Part shown: positions 1 to 11,996 of the stretch, one piece after another
Numbering within the stretch: position 1 is the first letter of the stretch
Layout: the number at the start of each line of letters is the position of its first letter
Source of the DNA: Paulownia fortunei
Lineage: Eukaryota; Streptophyta; Magnoliopsida; Lamiales; Paulowniaceae
Direction: 5' to 3'
Assembly (NCBI GenBank): GCA_019321725.1
Contig: CM033124.1
Span: forward strand, 1,922,001-1,986,000
Length of the DNA stretch: 64,000 bases
Notes under the pieces: generated by a model
Seen by the model: only the letters and a program-made list of their open reading frames with translations
Told to the model about the DNA's origin: nothing
Databases searched by the model: none
Program-made: the position numbers and the translations under genes

Positions 1-2566
1 TTGTTTAGATCCGTGAAATCTATGCAAAGACGCCACTTGCCTCCTGATTTGGGTACTAGGACTACATTAGCTAGCCACTCTGGATATCGGACTGGACGAA
101 TATAATTGGCTGCTAACAACTTGTTGACTTCTTCTTTGATATGTTGAGATCTTTTTGGGCCAAATGTTCTCTTCTTCTATTTGATCGGTTTCATAATTGG
201 ATTAACATTCAACTGGTGAAGAGCTAACTTTAGCGGTATTCCCACTAGTTCTTCTATACTCCAAGCAAATACATCAACATTATGTCTAAGAAAAGTAGAC
301 AAGTGCTCATCCACTTCTGGGGCGAGTCCAGTTCTAATCTTGGTTGTTTTTTAGGGGTTTCCATGGAGAAGTTCCACTATCTTTAATTCCTCAATAGCTT
401 TCAATTTCATATCATCGGGCTTCTTATTTTTTTCTTGTAATTCTCCATCGACGGAATTCACTAGCTTTCTTTTTCCCTTTTTGGGAGGTCATCACTTCTT
501 CCTTGTCGCTTTAATTTAGCAGATGCTTTTCGTAAAGTATTTGCGTAACATTCCTGAGCCATCCGCTAATCCCCAATAGCTTCACCGATCCCTTTATGAG
601 TAGGAAATTTCAACTTCATATGATAGGTAGAGGCTACTGCATGGAATATATTCAAACTAGGCCTCCCGAGGATCATGTTATATGTTGAAGGGGCATTGAC
701 CACTAGGAATTTTACCATCTTTGTTATTCTTCTAGGGTATGACCCCAAAGAGAAAGGGATAACAACCTCTCCTAACGCTTCCACCATTTCACCTCTAAAT
801 CCTGTCAGTGGGGTGTTCACTGGGCTTAATTGAGCGTTGTCAATATCGATTTTTAAGAACGCATCATAGAAAATTATATCAGCAGAGCTCCCGCTATCAA
901 CTAGAATCTATTTTACCTAAAAGTTTGAAAGAGTTGTTGAAATAACCAAGGCATCATTGTGTTGTTCTTGTCGCCCTTCTAAGTCAGACTCTCCAAATGT
1001 CAGCTGCTCTATAGATGTTTGTAGTTGATATACTTGTTCGGATGGATAACTAGAAGGGTTATGAGAATTGACTCCGCTTGCTGCACGCAGCAAGACTCTC
1101 CTGGCGTTTGATGAATCTCCACTGCCGGTTCATCCTGAAATGACCGTTATTACCCCAGCAGTTGGTAAATTCTCTTCTCTTTCCCTACCATGTTGCTTCT
1201 GATTGTTGCCCCTGCTTTGCACTCTATGTGTTTCTTACTGCCTAGGAGCATTATGCCGGCGTTGATCTCGGCGATTACTATTGACCTTCTCAACGAACTC
1301 AGTGAGGTAACCTTTATGGATCAACCTTTCAATCTCTTGTTTCAAATGGAAATATTCTTTAGTAGTATGTCCTCTATCTCGATGGAAACGACAGTACTTG
1401 TCAGATTTTACTCTTCTGGAACTTTCCCTCAATGGACGAGGTGGCTGGATCAAGCCATGTTGCTCAACTACCATTAAAACTTCAGATAATCTGACATTAA
1501 GGGGAGCAAATCGAGTATATGTATTGGGAGGAGGATGGCGTTTTTCCTCTTTTCTTCCTTCTGGTCTATCTTCATCTCGTTGCTTCCTTTTTTCATATGT
1601 TGTTAGTCCCATTGCTTTTTCAATGCGAATATACTTTTCAGCTCTCTATAACAACTCTTCAAGTGTCATGGGAGGTTTCCCAGCGATGGAATCCTTAAAT
1701 CTTCTTTGGCGGAGGTTCTGTTGCATTATTCTTGCTAACAACTCATGATTGATATGGGGGACCTCATGAACATCTTCCACGAAATATTTGACGTAATCAC
1801 GAAGTGGCTCTCCCTCCTTTTGAGTGATCAAAAATAAGTACGCAGCTGTCTTTGGATATTTTCGATTAATGGAGAACTGGTGTAGAAAATGTTGAGTAAG
1901 TTGCTCAAAGTTGGTAATTGTCCCTCCAGGGAGTTGATTAAACCAAGAGAGAGCTCACTTGGTCAATGTGGTTCTAAAAATATTGCAGTAGGCGGCATCA
2001 CTTATATCATATAGGTCAGCCTTCGCGAAAAACCTATCTAAATGCTCTTGAGGATCCCCAGTTCCGTCATATTCTGATAAATTAGTTATCTTAACACCTA
2101 ATAGAAGTGACTCTACCAAGATTGCTGGAGAGAAAGGGCTACGCTTCGGGGGGAGAACTGCTAACGGGGTAGCATTCTCCACATAAGTATATGTTCTAGA
2201 TGGATAAGTTGGTTGATCGGTATGGATGTGTGACCCCACTCTTAGAGATGTTAGCATGGTGTGTGTCGCATTGGAATCTCTTCGTCGTTTTTCCCTATCT
2301 TCCGCTGGTAAGGCGTGACTGTTCATTTTCTCTCAGGCCCTACCAAGAGGTGGAACCGCAGGTCTAGAACTTTCTCGATCAGAAGTTAGAGAGGAAGTGC
2401 GACTCCCCTGGGGGGTTTCCGGAGAGCGCTCTCTATGATGAGTTGTAGCAAATAGTGTGACCGCTTCGGTCGCAGCCTTGGCACTCGCCCCCTTAATCAT
2501 CTTTCGTAAAGCTCCTTCAGTAAGTTGAACTCTTGGTTCATCTTGAAGTGGCGGGAGTTGGTTCAT
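1..2566 (-). mobile_element. Ty3/gypsy retrotransposon gag-pol relic (Tat/Retand-like), truncated by window edge
   Basis: Read on the minus strand this is a continuous but broken gag-protease-RT region. From its 5' end: a Gag N-terminus (2566-2333), the core retrotransposon Gag domain (2326 to about 1646), a linker and a C-x2-H-type zinc-knuckle-like block (1612-1235, motif CRFHRDRGHTTKEYFHLKQ), then an aspartic protease with the DSG triad at 890-898 and the flap-side motif ILGRPSLN near 655-680. The start of reverse transcriptase is at 1-170 (motifs PEWLANVVLVPK and WRLCIDFTDLN). In-frame stops at 1955-1957 (TGA in the Gag core) and 177-179 (TAG just before RT), plus frame breaks, show that it cannot make a full polyprotein. 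The rest of pol, integrase and the other LTR would lie left of the window. The family is assigned from domain order and motif wording; lineage within Ty3/gypsy is an inference. Confidence 0.9.
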
Positions 2567-2733
2567 GTGACTGTTAAGGGGCGGCCGCCGCGTAATATTG
2601 TCGTTTTAGACGTTTCAAGTCAAGGGGTCAACGGGTGGTTCTGGAACTCTTCCAGTTAGGTGATCGCTTCCTTGGATGCTTACCTCTCGAATTGATCTAG
2701 ATTTAGTCTGCATTTCTCAATAATCAAGTAGGT

Positions 2734-2751
2734 TTCCCACAGACGGCGCCA
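2734..2751 (-). other. Primer-binding site of the Ty3/gypsy relic
   Basis: On the minus strand the 18 bases TGGCGCCGTCTGTGGGAA follow the LTR end after a short A/T spacer. This is the common plant Ty3/gypsy primer-binding site type that pairs with a tRNA ending in GGCGCCA. Its position between the LTR start (about 2756) and the Gag N-terminus (2566) is as expected, and it fixes the element's orientation as minus. Confidence 0.8.
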
Positions 2752-2755
2752 AAAA

Positions 2756-3260
2756 TGATGTGGAAATTACCTCCTTATAATGGATTGGGCGAACTGTAGC
2801 GTTCGTCAGTCACAAACTTGATGGGTTGCTACCTGCATCACGAATTTACGTTATGGGTGCCGGGGATTGCCCGACAAAGACCCTCCGACGATCAAGTCAG
2901 TAAACGATGTAAGTGGATTAAAATAAAAACCAAAAAGTACTTAAAACTTAATTGAAAACATATCTTTAATTATGAAAATTAGAGGATATTTATAACAAAA
3001 AATAAAATTTTTATAATCTGACGGGCCTCCAGCCCATTGAATAACTTTCATCAGGACCTTTAACCTCTTGATCCATATCTTTCGACCTATATTAATTAGA
3101 CTAACCCATCATAATATGATCATATTATGATGGACTAAAGGTCCAATTATAATGGCTAAGCCCATCACACGCGATGTCCCTTCTCCAATACCTTCTAAAG
3201 GTGTCCCGTGAGACCATGATTGCTCCCATGGATTATCTACTTTGCTGGCTCAATATTAAA
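2756..3260 (-). repeat. Probable LTR of the minus-strand Ty3/gypsy relic (outer end not defined)
   Basis: The sequence next to the primer-binding site begins with TGATGTGG on the plus strand, which is the expected CA-ended 3' end of an LTR read on the minus strand. The region is more GC-rich than the AT-rich DNA that follows and has no coding potential. I could not find the outer TG terminus or a second LTR to compare with, so the distal boundary given is only where composition changes; the true LTR could extend to about 3.75 kb. Confidence 0.45.
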
Positions 3261-3269
3261 AGTAGGTAA

Positions 3270-4770
3270 AAAGTGTGGCAAAAATAAATTTTGGGGATGG
3301 GTGTGGACGACCATTTTATAGTGGATAAATGCAAGTGGCTAGGGAATGGTATTTTTTACTACCCAACTCCTATAATTCATTGATGATGAATGAACTGGTG
3401 TGTTATATTTGGTCATTCAAGAATTTTATTGATGTGGAGTACGAAATAGACTAAATTCGTTACTATCAAAGATTGAGAACTAAATAAATTAGTGAAAAAT
3501 AGACCAAATCCCAAGTGTTATTGTAAGCAAAAAAAAGGTGAAGAATGAAGAGTTTTAAAAAAAAAAATTGGTGAAAAGCAATGAAAAAAGGAAAAAAAAA
3601 ATTGGGAACTAATGTGAAGGTTATAAATGGAAAATCGTTTATATTAAAGGGTAAAATTGTTATATCAAATTGTTCAGGGGCTTAGTGTTACGTTAGGTTG
3701 TTAGGGAGATAATTGATACATGGCTTATAGTTCACGGGATCAAAATGTATTTTACCCTATCTTTTTACTTCATTTACTCCTTTTTTTTGGTTTTTTATAA
3801 AAGGAAGAAATATGTTTGATTTCTCACCTATTTACTATGACGAAAAATAATGAAATCATCACTCTATATATTTCTTGTGCTTTGATTTGAATTTACGATT
3901 TGAAAGTAAAATAGTAAATAAAATCGTCTCCTCTCATTATTCTTTCAAATATGATAAATACTCGTACTTTTAAAATCCTTAAACTAAATATAATTAAATA
4001 AAATAAAAAAAGATCTGAAATAACTATATAATACATTAATATGTAGTAGTGGAATGAACTACAATGCCCTTTGAAATATTCGTTTGACCTTAAAATTATT
4101 GATCCATTAATTCTGTTGAGCAATCATTTGTTATTTTTTAAAGTATAATAATAAATAATTTAGTTAATATTTTACTAGTTATAATAGTATGAATTAATAA
4201 AACAAATATTGCAAATTGAACTTTTATTAATATCTCCCCTCTAATACTATATCTAGTTTTACTGGTTACGAAATTCTAACAATAGTTGAAAAAATAAAAA
4301 AATAAAATATATTCATAAAATTATTTAAAAAATAGTGATTGAAATTTAGTATTGCCACATAATTACTTTTAAATAAGGGGTATTTATGAAAGAAAAATTT
4401 CCATTTTAGAAAATAGAATTTTAATTTAAAATATCTTGAAAAGGAAATATAAATCATGAATTTAGATAGAGAGATTATCAAAAGCGAACACCAATATATT
4501 ATTAATAATTCAAAAATTAAACAATTTGACTTCATGATATTATGGAAAATTGAGCAATAATATTTTGGATGAAATATAAACTTGAGAATATAGCGATAAA
4601 GGATTTAATTAAAAAAAGTCTTGATAAAAGAGCGACTTTAACCTATTCGTTTTCGAAAATGTAAGAGCGACTTTAGCTTGAAGTCTAAGATGCCTCCGCT
4701 CGACGCAGTATTCAGTTGATTAACAAAATACCCCCCCCCAAAAAAAAAGAAAAAGAAAAAGAAAAAGAAA
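3270..4770. other. AT-rich intergenic spacer and upstream region of the U11/U12-31K gene
   Basis: There is no coding sequence here; short reading frames in this stretch are AT-rich noise. Just before the next gene a 12-base segment (GAGCGACTTTA followed by A or G) occurs twice, about 34 bases apart (near 4630 and 4664). A run of nine C and an A-rich (GAAAAA)n polypurine tract fill 4731-4773 directly before the start codon, so they probably form its 5' leader. Confidence 0.5.
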
Positions 4771-4773
4771 AAA

Positions 4774-5532
4774 ATGTCTCGCAAGGGAAACTACAGCGAC
4801 GACGAAGAGGATGATACCTTCTTCTACCGCTACTCCTCCACCGCCGCACCAGCTCCATCCGCCACCACATCCAAATCCTCCCGCGGCGGAGGCAGTGGCG
4901 GCCTAGCCCCGTCGAAATCCACAGTGTACGTCAGCAACATCGACTACAACCTCACAAACTCCGATCTCCACACAATCTTCTCCACCTTCGGCAAAGTCGC
5001 CAAAGTCACAGTCCTCAAGGACCGCACCACGCGCCAGAGCAAGGGCGTGGCTTTCGTCCTCTTCGTCAATCGCGACGACGCCGTCAAAGCCGTGAAGGGG
5101 ATGGATAAGAAAATACTCAATAAAAGAACACTACGCGCCGCGATTGCCGAGGATAATGGACGCGCCGCGGAGTTTATTAGGAAAAAGGTGTACAAGGATA
5201 AGAGTAGGTGTTATGAGTGTGGAGAGGAGGGGCATTTGTCGTATGAGTGTCCGAGGAATTTTTTGGGGCCGAGGGAACGGCCTGTGGCGAAGAAAGGGCG
5301 GAGGAGTGGTGGAGGAGAAAGTAGAGGGAAGAATTATGAGTTTAATATTGAGGAGGAGGAGGAAGAGGGAGATGCTGATTTTGAGACGGAGAATTGGGCG
5401 TCGGTCGTGGATGGGGAAGGGGCTGCGGAGGAGAGGTTATTGAAGGTTGAGAAGGAGAAAGGAGGGGTGAAAAAGGAGAAGAGAGGGAAGAGGAAAGGGT
5501 ATTTCAGTGATGAGAGTGATGAGGAGGATTGA
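4774..5532 (+). CDS. U11/U12-31K: U11/U12 small nuclear ribonucleoprotein 31 kDa protein (RRM plus CCHC zinc finger)
   Basis: A single-exon 252-aa protein. It opens with an acidic, serine-rich segment ([20 protein letters not shown]), then has an RNA recognition motif at about 49-127 with RNP2 (VYVSNI, 51-56) and RNP1 (KGVAFVLF, 90-97). One CCHC zinc knuckle follows at 146-159 ([14 protein letters not shown], spacing C-x2-C-x4-H-x4-C), then a long charged Glu/Lys-rich tail. This RRM-then-knuckle order and length match the plant U11/U12-31K protein, a component of the minor (U12-type) spliceosome that is needed for U12 intron removal and normal plant development. The start is the first ATG after the polypurine leader and fits the family N-terminus. 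The 3' half of the frame uses AT-richer codons than the 5' half. Alternative: another plant RRM/CCHC protein (RZ-1 type), but those lack this N-terminus. Confidence 0.93.
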   Translation: MSRKGNYSDDEEDDTFFYRYSSTAAPAPSATTSKSSRGGGSGGLAPSKSTVYVSNIDYNLTNSDLHTIFSTFGKVAKVTVLKDRTTRQSKGVAFVLFVNRDDAVKAVKGMDKKILNKRTLRAAIAEDNGRAAEFIRKKVYKDKSRCYECGEEGHLSYECPRNFLGPRERPVAKKGRRSGGGESRGKNYEFNIEEEEEEGDADFETENWASVVDGEGAAEERLLKVEKEKGGVKKEKRGKRKGYFSDESDEED

Positions 5533-7127
5533 AACTGGAATGCCTTTTTACGAGTTTTGGCATTGGGATTTTGAAGTGGTTCTCTATAGGGATTATTGAG
5601 TTATAGAATTTCTATCTGTCTGGTCCTGATCATGTTTATGCTGTCTTTGATGAATTGTGAAATTTAGTTGATGATTTATCTGATTATTCATTGATACAAT
5701 GGTGCTTGTGACATTTTGATCATTTTGTTTGATAACTGCAATGTACAATGTTGAGATCTTAATGCTTTCCCTTTTGTTCTGTTGCATGAGAGGATTATTC
5801 AAAAACTTGTTTGAATGTTATCACATGTCTATACCGGTAGGACTTTAAAGTTGACCTATTTCCAGAAGTTTGGAGCAGCTTTTGCCACAGTTGTTCAAAT
5901 GATTTTGGTAGTTTTGTAGAAATATTTTACCTTGAAAGACTGGGAATGAGACTTGTGATCATCTTTTTTGTTCTTTTTGTCCTTAAAGTGGTTGTGAATG
6001 AAGCTTGTGATAATCTGTTTTAAGTGGCATTTTGTTGGGGGAATCTTCTGGTTCTTGTTCAAGCTTGAGAAAAGAGAAGTTTAATAGATAGCTCTAGCGA
6101 TATCTGAGAAAGGTTATGTAGGGGAGTGATGACAGCCTTACAGATGTGATTAATGGAGGTTGGTTTGAGGTGTATGAATAGATCCCCATAAAAAGAATAA
6201 CATGACTACAAGACCAGACCAAAGTCAAAACCTTGTACTTGTTTAAGATGAAATTATGTTGGCCGTCTGTGTGTTATATGATAATTGTCTAAATGTGGGA
6301 TATCAGAGGGAAAGTGCTCTCATCATATATATATATATGTCTTTTGGTTTTTGGAGGATTTTTATTTAATGATGATATTGACTGATACCATCTCTTCCTT
6401 AGACCGTTGCCAGAATGGTCAATGGATACATCAGACTGGTTTTTCTTTTGTTTGCCATGAAGAAAAGATTATGTTAGGTGATGTATCAGATGTTCATAAT
6501 CCAACAGTTAGTACACTAGTAGACTTATGAATTGCATCAGGTTTACCGATTAAAGATTTGATTCTGCTTATTGCAGCAGTTTGAACTGATGGATCTGCTA
6601 ATTTTGTTTTTTAATGTGTTGGAAAGTTTTCAAGCTGTCTGTTGTATGTGAGGTTAGACAAAGTTGAATTGGAATATAAGAAAAAAAAAAACAGGTCAAG
6701 CCTTCTGGCTCCCGAGCAAACATATGTCCTTGCTGATTCCAAGTCCCCTCAGAAAACAGGCAAAATGGTAATGTCAAGTTTCCTGCAAATTTTAAGAGAA
6801 AAACACATCTGGTATACAACACTAGATTTTTGCAATCCAACTGCAGTAAACTATACAAGACTCAGAATTGAGATTTATCGGATTCCACTAAATATGCTAT
6901 GGCAGCTTTACGATACTAGCGCAGTATTTCTTAACAAGGCAATTGATCGGTAATATTCCACAGGGTGAAAATTTTCCTCTGACTTTCTATCTCCCAAAAC
7001 TGGTATTGCAAGAATTGGAAACCTCCAAGTCCGGAATCTATGCTTGGTGGAACAAAAAGTGATGCACCAAGCCAGATTTTCTGCAAAATCACGCATGTGG
7101 CATAGTCATGACTCAGGAGCAACTTCC
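5533..7127. other. Convergent intergenic region (3' ends of U11/U12-31K and SVR1-like genes)
   Basis: The plus-strand gene ends at 5532 and the minus-strand gene ends at 7128, so both 3' untranslated regions fall here. The small reading frames inside it show no recognisable domain and no splice logic. A 5-copy TA run sits near 6327-6340. I see nothing else. Confidence 0.5.
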
Positions 7128-10100
7128 TTAACTCTTCCAATCCAGTGCCCTCAGATTAGCTGCGCTTAGTTCCACATGCTTTCCTAGCCTGTTGAAGATG
7201 AGACAAGTAATAATGGAAGAGATCATCCACACACAAATTTTATTTGTATGTACAAAAAATATGATGCAGATTGCTATGGGTAATATAACTTCTTGCTATT
7301 TCAAAATTTGGTAAAATGCGCAAGTATGATTGTTCAGGATTAGAGCTGACAGAAAAGCATGAGACACAGTTCCATGATCAGACACTGTCAAAAAAAACTT
7401 TTCTTTACCTTTTGCTGCTTAGAAGTCGATTGCTATGTTAAAAGTAGATGTACCCAAGAAAGGATAAAAAAAAGTTCATATATATTTTTTAAAAGGCCTT
7501 GGAAAATGTTAAAACCAACTGTATATATTCAGAAAAGAATACAATGAGAAAGGCATTACCAAGTGAAAATATCACAACAACATATAAAAAACTTACCCAA
7601 GATCAGATGGAAGCCTGAAACCACCAATACGTACACGCTTTAGTGCATGAATCTGAAACAAGCAAAGAAGTTCACAGAAGGATGGCACAACACAATCAAC
7701 TTACTGAAAAAGAAAAACAACAACTATGCAACGGTTAAAACACAAATTCAGAAAGTGAACAGAAAAAGGTCATAATGTTAGAGGTAGCTAATACTGAATC
7801 TATACCCACTAAACCATCATTAATTGCCACTATGTCAAATTTTTACTGATAAAAAGAAGCCAAATGGATCTAAACAAAATGACCCTTAACATAGACGTTT
7901 TTCCAATTTTAATATTAAAATATGATTAATTTACAGTCTTTTTGGCTTGGAATGTTAACTACAAACAATCGAATGCCCTACAGATGCTTGGCTCTTATGA
8001 AAGATCAGAACAGTCTTTCTCCACCTTGTCCTAAAGAGTGCAATTGTGGCATTGAGAAACCTTGCTTATTACAACCTTTCACCCTTGGTTGTTTCAGAAA
8101 ATAAGTGAGTGAGGATTAAAAAAATCAATATAGTAATGATATTTCCAATTCCCCTTTTTTAGCAGATGTAGATTTTATGAGATGTTAGTTTTGCCATTGT
8201 TCCATCTTAAACGAATCATCAAGTATTGTAAGAACCATCAGTCTAGGAATCAATTGTAAATCAAGCATCATGTACTAAAGGCACACTACAAATCCCATGG
8301 TACCTGAAGTCCAGCATGTTTTACAAGTTCTCGTACTTCATGGTTTCTTCCCTCATGAACCTGCACCATCATGGAAAAACAACATTTAAATATTTCAATC
8401 ATCCTAATTCAACTGGAAAGGCTTAAAACTCTGAACCGTTAAAGTAACCATCAGAGCGCATTTGCACATGCACAGGCCACTAAATGAAAAAACAAATCAT
8501 GCAACTTTACTACTTTCAAGCCAGAAAATTTTAAGGTGACATCCAACCCAGAAGTTTGGAAAAAAGCGATAAAAATATCAAGAAAAATAAAACATGTGAG
8601 CTAGTGGATCATCATAACAAGGAAGTCATTGGACTCAGATGGATCTTCAAGACAAAGTAAAACCAGATTTTACTATTTCTCATATTGCTATTTACATGCC
8701 ACCAACTAACAAATACATATAACTATTTTTTTCTCTTACTTAATTTAAAAATTCTCACAGATGGACACCAGTTTGTGGTCAATAAAGGAGCAATGTGCAA
8801 CCAGGAAAGTACATCAGACAACTAACCCACTCAAGACAGCTAATCAATCTAAAGATGGCCATTTGAGTGTATAAATGGAAAGACAGCAAAACCATCAAAA
8901 GCAAGCCACGCCACTCTCTTTCCATAACTGAAACACCTATCAGGTACTATATAACAAGCATGACAAGTTCTAACCACCATTCATGGGCCAGACTGTTGCT
9001 TCTACTGAAGTGCTACTCAAGGAGTTGGATAGATTACAGTTGTATAAGACCAAAACCTCTATAAAAACAACCCCCCTCTCCCTCCCTAAAGATTCACACA
9101 CCCAGACTGACCCGTTACACAAAAAGTTAAAATATATAGAAAATGAAGGAAAAATATGAATGCATAAGGTATAGCAGTACCACAATGCGTAGCCGAGGTC
9201 TTGAAATATCTGGCTGTTGCGGTAACAACTCTACCAAATCAGGTGTACAATGGACACCTTCTATAATGGTTCCCTCACTAATGGCAAGCAAGTGTCGTTT
9301 ATTGACCACACCATTAATAGTTGCAATGTATCTGCCATCCAAAAAATTGAAAGTGCATTTATTAGATTATAGACAAGCACAACATCATCAACCATTCTAA
9401 TGCCAAAGCCATAAAAAGAACTGTCAAAAACGTGTTTGTCAATGTATTTGCAAAAAAACATTAACATTGATGAGATAGCATGCCTTGCAATTGATAGATT
9501 GTAAATTTGAAAGAGGAAGAAAGTCAGACTACAGCTTTAAGTTCACAAACAAAATCAACAAGTAATTAAGTAGATATATATATACAGTTCCAGTTGGATA
9601 GGACATCTTGCAAGAGAAAGGGGAAAAGGAAAGCAAAAGCTTACTCCTTAGATAAATTAGACGAAGGATGTGAAACCTTATTAGCAAATTCACCTATAAA
9701 TGCATAAAAAATGATCATTAATTACAAGATTTGATTCATCAGGCCAAAGATATCAACTCATACATCCATGCATAATTCATGACATATATCTATACCATCA
9801 TTTGTCACTATAATCAACCCAGTTGTAGCAACATCAAGACGGCCAACTGTAAAAAGTCGTGGCTTTGGTAGTCCAGGATTCCTTTTATTCTGAGGAAAAT
9901 GTATCAGACATCTTAATCCAGGAAACATGATCATAAGAAAAATACAGTTGCGCACTAATATTCAAATCCCTAAAAGATTTAGTAATTGGGGTAGTCACTC
10001 ATACCCAACTCTTCATAAAATCATCAAATAGAGACATTACAGACTTCGTCTCTTTTTCTCCTGCTGAGCATATATAACTGCAATAATTAAATTTTTGTAT

Positions 10101-11996
10101 CAACTCCATTGCTTCGTAGAAATTGAAGCTAAGATTTATATGCCAAGACAGAGAGAGAGAGAGAGAGAGTTGGCAAACCCTTTCGGCTTGTTTAGAGCAA
10201 AATAAACCTTTGGAGGAAGTTTTTTAGCCAGGCGGCTTCCATTAACATATATAACATCTCGTCCAGGATCAACTCTGGTCTGCCCATATCATCAGAAACA
10301 ACTGAGAACCATATTACTCTTATAGACAAGTTGTCATCTTAACAATCAATATCTTGATAATACAAGCATGCGATAAAAATTTCAGTGGATCTATTAAAAT
10401 GCAGCTTACTAACAGAAATACAGAACATTGCATGACACTAATAATGACTCTAAAACCAACCTGGGGTGTGTTGCACACAGAACCATTGACAGTCACCTTC
10501 CCTTGAAATATCAGCTCTTCGCTACTTCTCCTAGATGCCACTGTCAATCAAACCACGTTACATAATAGTATAGACACATAACTAGACATTATTACACCTA
10601 ATACAGTAACTAATTCAATGCATGAGGCTCCCACCAGTATGAGCTCTCGAGGGGTTCATACATAAATAGCCTGACCCTTATTCTCCATAAAAACTGGCAT
10701 CCATTTGATGTTATTTGAGATAGATTCCTCAATTAAGTTGGCATACATGTCAAATTATCTAATTATTTACTTCACACCATGCACTTCTGCCTCTTGGATG
10801 CATTGTGCCAACTAAGTTTTATGGTATTATTTCCTGAATTTAATTTTCAGATAACTACGATATTTCTCTTCTATAAATTATAGTCAGTCATTTTCCAGAG
10901 GTACCCATGTAAGAAAAGTATAAAATTTGGTGAAGTGGTGGTATTGTCATAATTTATTAATGATTAAATGTACAAGAAGTTATAAAGTGAAGCACTTTTC
11001 TTATTACAGAGTCACATTTCTTATTGCCAGGACTACTTTTTTAGGTAATAATTCTAATAACCTGTGCGCACCAAAGGAGACCCTCTTCAACCACCAAAAA
11101 TATTTCCACTAAAGTTTACATTGTGTTCGAATTCACAGAATTGGAATCCCGAACATGGAATTGATAAAACACCTCGTCAAAATTGAAGTTAAGTATTTTT
11201 AAGATTAATTCTAAGGTTTTAATTACTCTGTCACATGCCAAACAAGATGTTAGGATTTGCTGTAATCTAAATATATATTTTATCTTCAGATGTACATATT
11301 CTCTACTCAACTGCTCAAATATGATTATTCACCAATTCTGAAGATTCAACAGGTGAAAATATGTGTATGCACAATTAGAATGACAGCCTGCTGAACGACA
11401 ACGCACAAGCAACTTATAAAATCACAGTAAAGTACAACCAGAACAGCACACTGAACAACACTCTGAACAACACTCTGATGAAACAAATGAAATTCATACT
11501 AGTATTTACCTCCTGCTGCAGCCAACACCTTCGCGAGCCGCTGTGGAGGCTCCCGGAATCTCTCATTATAAAATCTCCGAGCCGCCTTGGAGTATTTGGG
11601 CTCAACCGAGGCTACCGGCTTAGCTTTACTAGCAGTACTTTTATCATCTTTCTTCTTCTTTTTCTGCGTATTTTGATGCGCCATGGCTGTGAGGAAACGC
11701 TCGGGCGGCGTCGTTTGGAGGGTGAGATTGCCATTCTCGTCTCTGACTATCCATGGGATGAAGAGCTGGTCTCCAAGTTCGGAACTTGGAGAATCCGCGG
11801 AGTCCGAGTCGGGGCCAAAGGGTTTTTGTAATTGGGGTTTGGGTTTAGGAGGGGCAAATGTGATGTTGAATTCGGTGGTGGTGGTGGAGAAAGACGAGGT
11901 AATGACTGAGCGGAGGTGGCGGCGGGGGAGGATGAAGGAGATTCTGGAGAGATGGAGGGTTGTGAAAGCGGTGGCTGCGGCCGCTATCGCCGCCAT
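7128..11996 (-). CDS. SVR1: Chloroplast ribosomal large subunit pseudouridine synthase SVR1-like (RsuA/RluB family)
   Basis: Ten exons on the minus strand: 11510-11996, 10461-10540, 10179-10279, 10005-10077, 9796-9889, 9645-9693, 9181-9331, 8304-8360, 7597-7652, 7128-7188. All introns are GT..AG, and the joined length of 1209 bp gives 402 aa. The N-terminus (MAAIAAAATAFTTLH) is a Ser/Thr-rich plastid transit peptide. An S4 RNA-binding domain begins at about 153 (RLAKVLAAAGVASRRSSEEL). The catalytic motif GRLDVATTGL places the nucleophilic Asp at 266. HEGRNHEVREL and ALKRVRIGGFRLP form the C-terminal part of the synthase fold. The enzyme isomerises uridine in plastid 23S rRNA; in Arabidopsis SVR1 loss affects plastid rRNA processing and suppresses var2 variegation. 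An in-frame ATG 54 bases upstream (12050) is possible, but the start at 11996 matches the family. Length is close to the Arabidopsis protein. The gene converges on U11/U12-31K. Confidence 0.93.
10148..10169. repeat. (GA)n microsatellite in SVR1-like intron 3
   Basis: About eleven GA units on the plus strand lie just inside the intron, beginning some ten bases from the exon 3 donor at 10178/10179. On the transcribed strand it is a CT tract close to the 5' splice site. Confidence 0.85.

Noticed and set aside
6642..6953. Plus-strand 103-codon frame downstream of U11/U12-31K
   Set aside because: No domain, no splice context and ordinary AT-rich composition; lies in 3' UTR or intergenic DNA of convergent genes.
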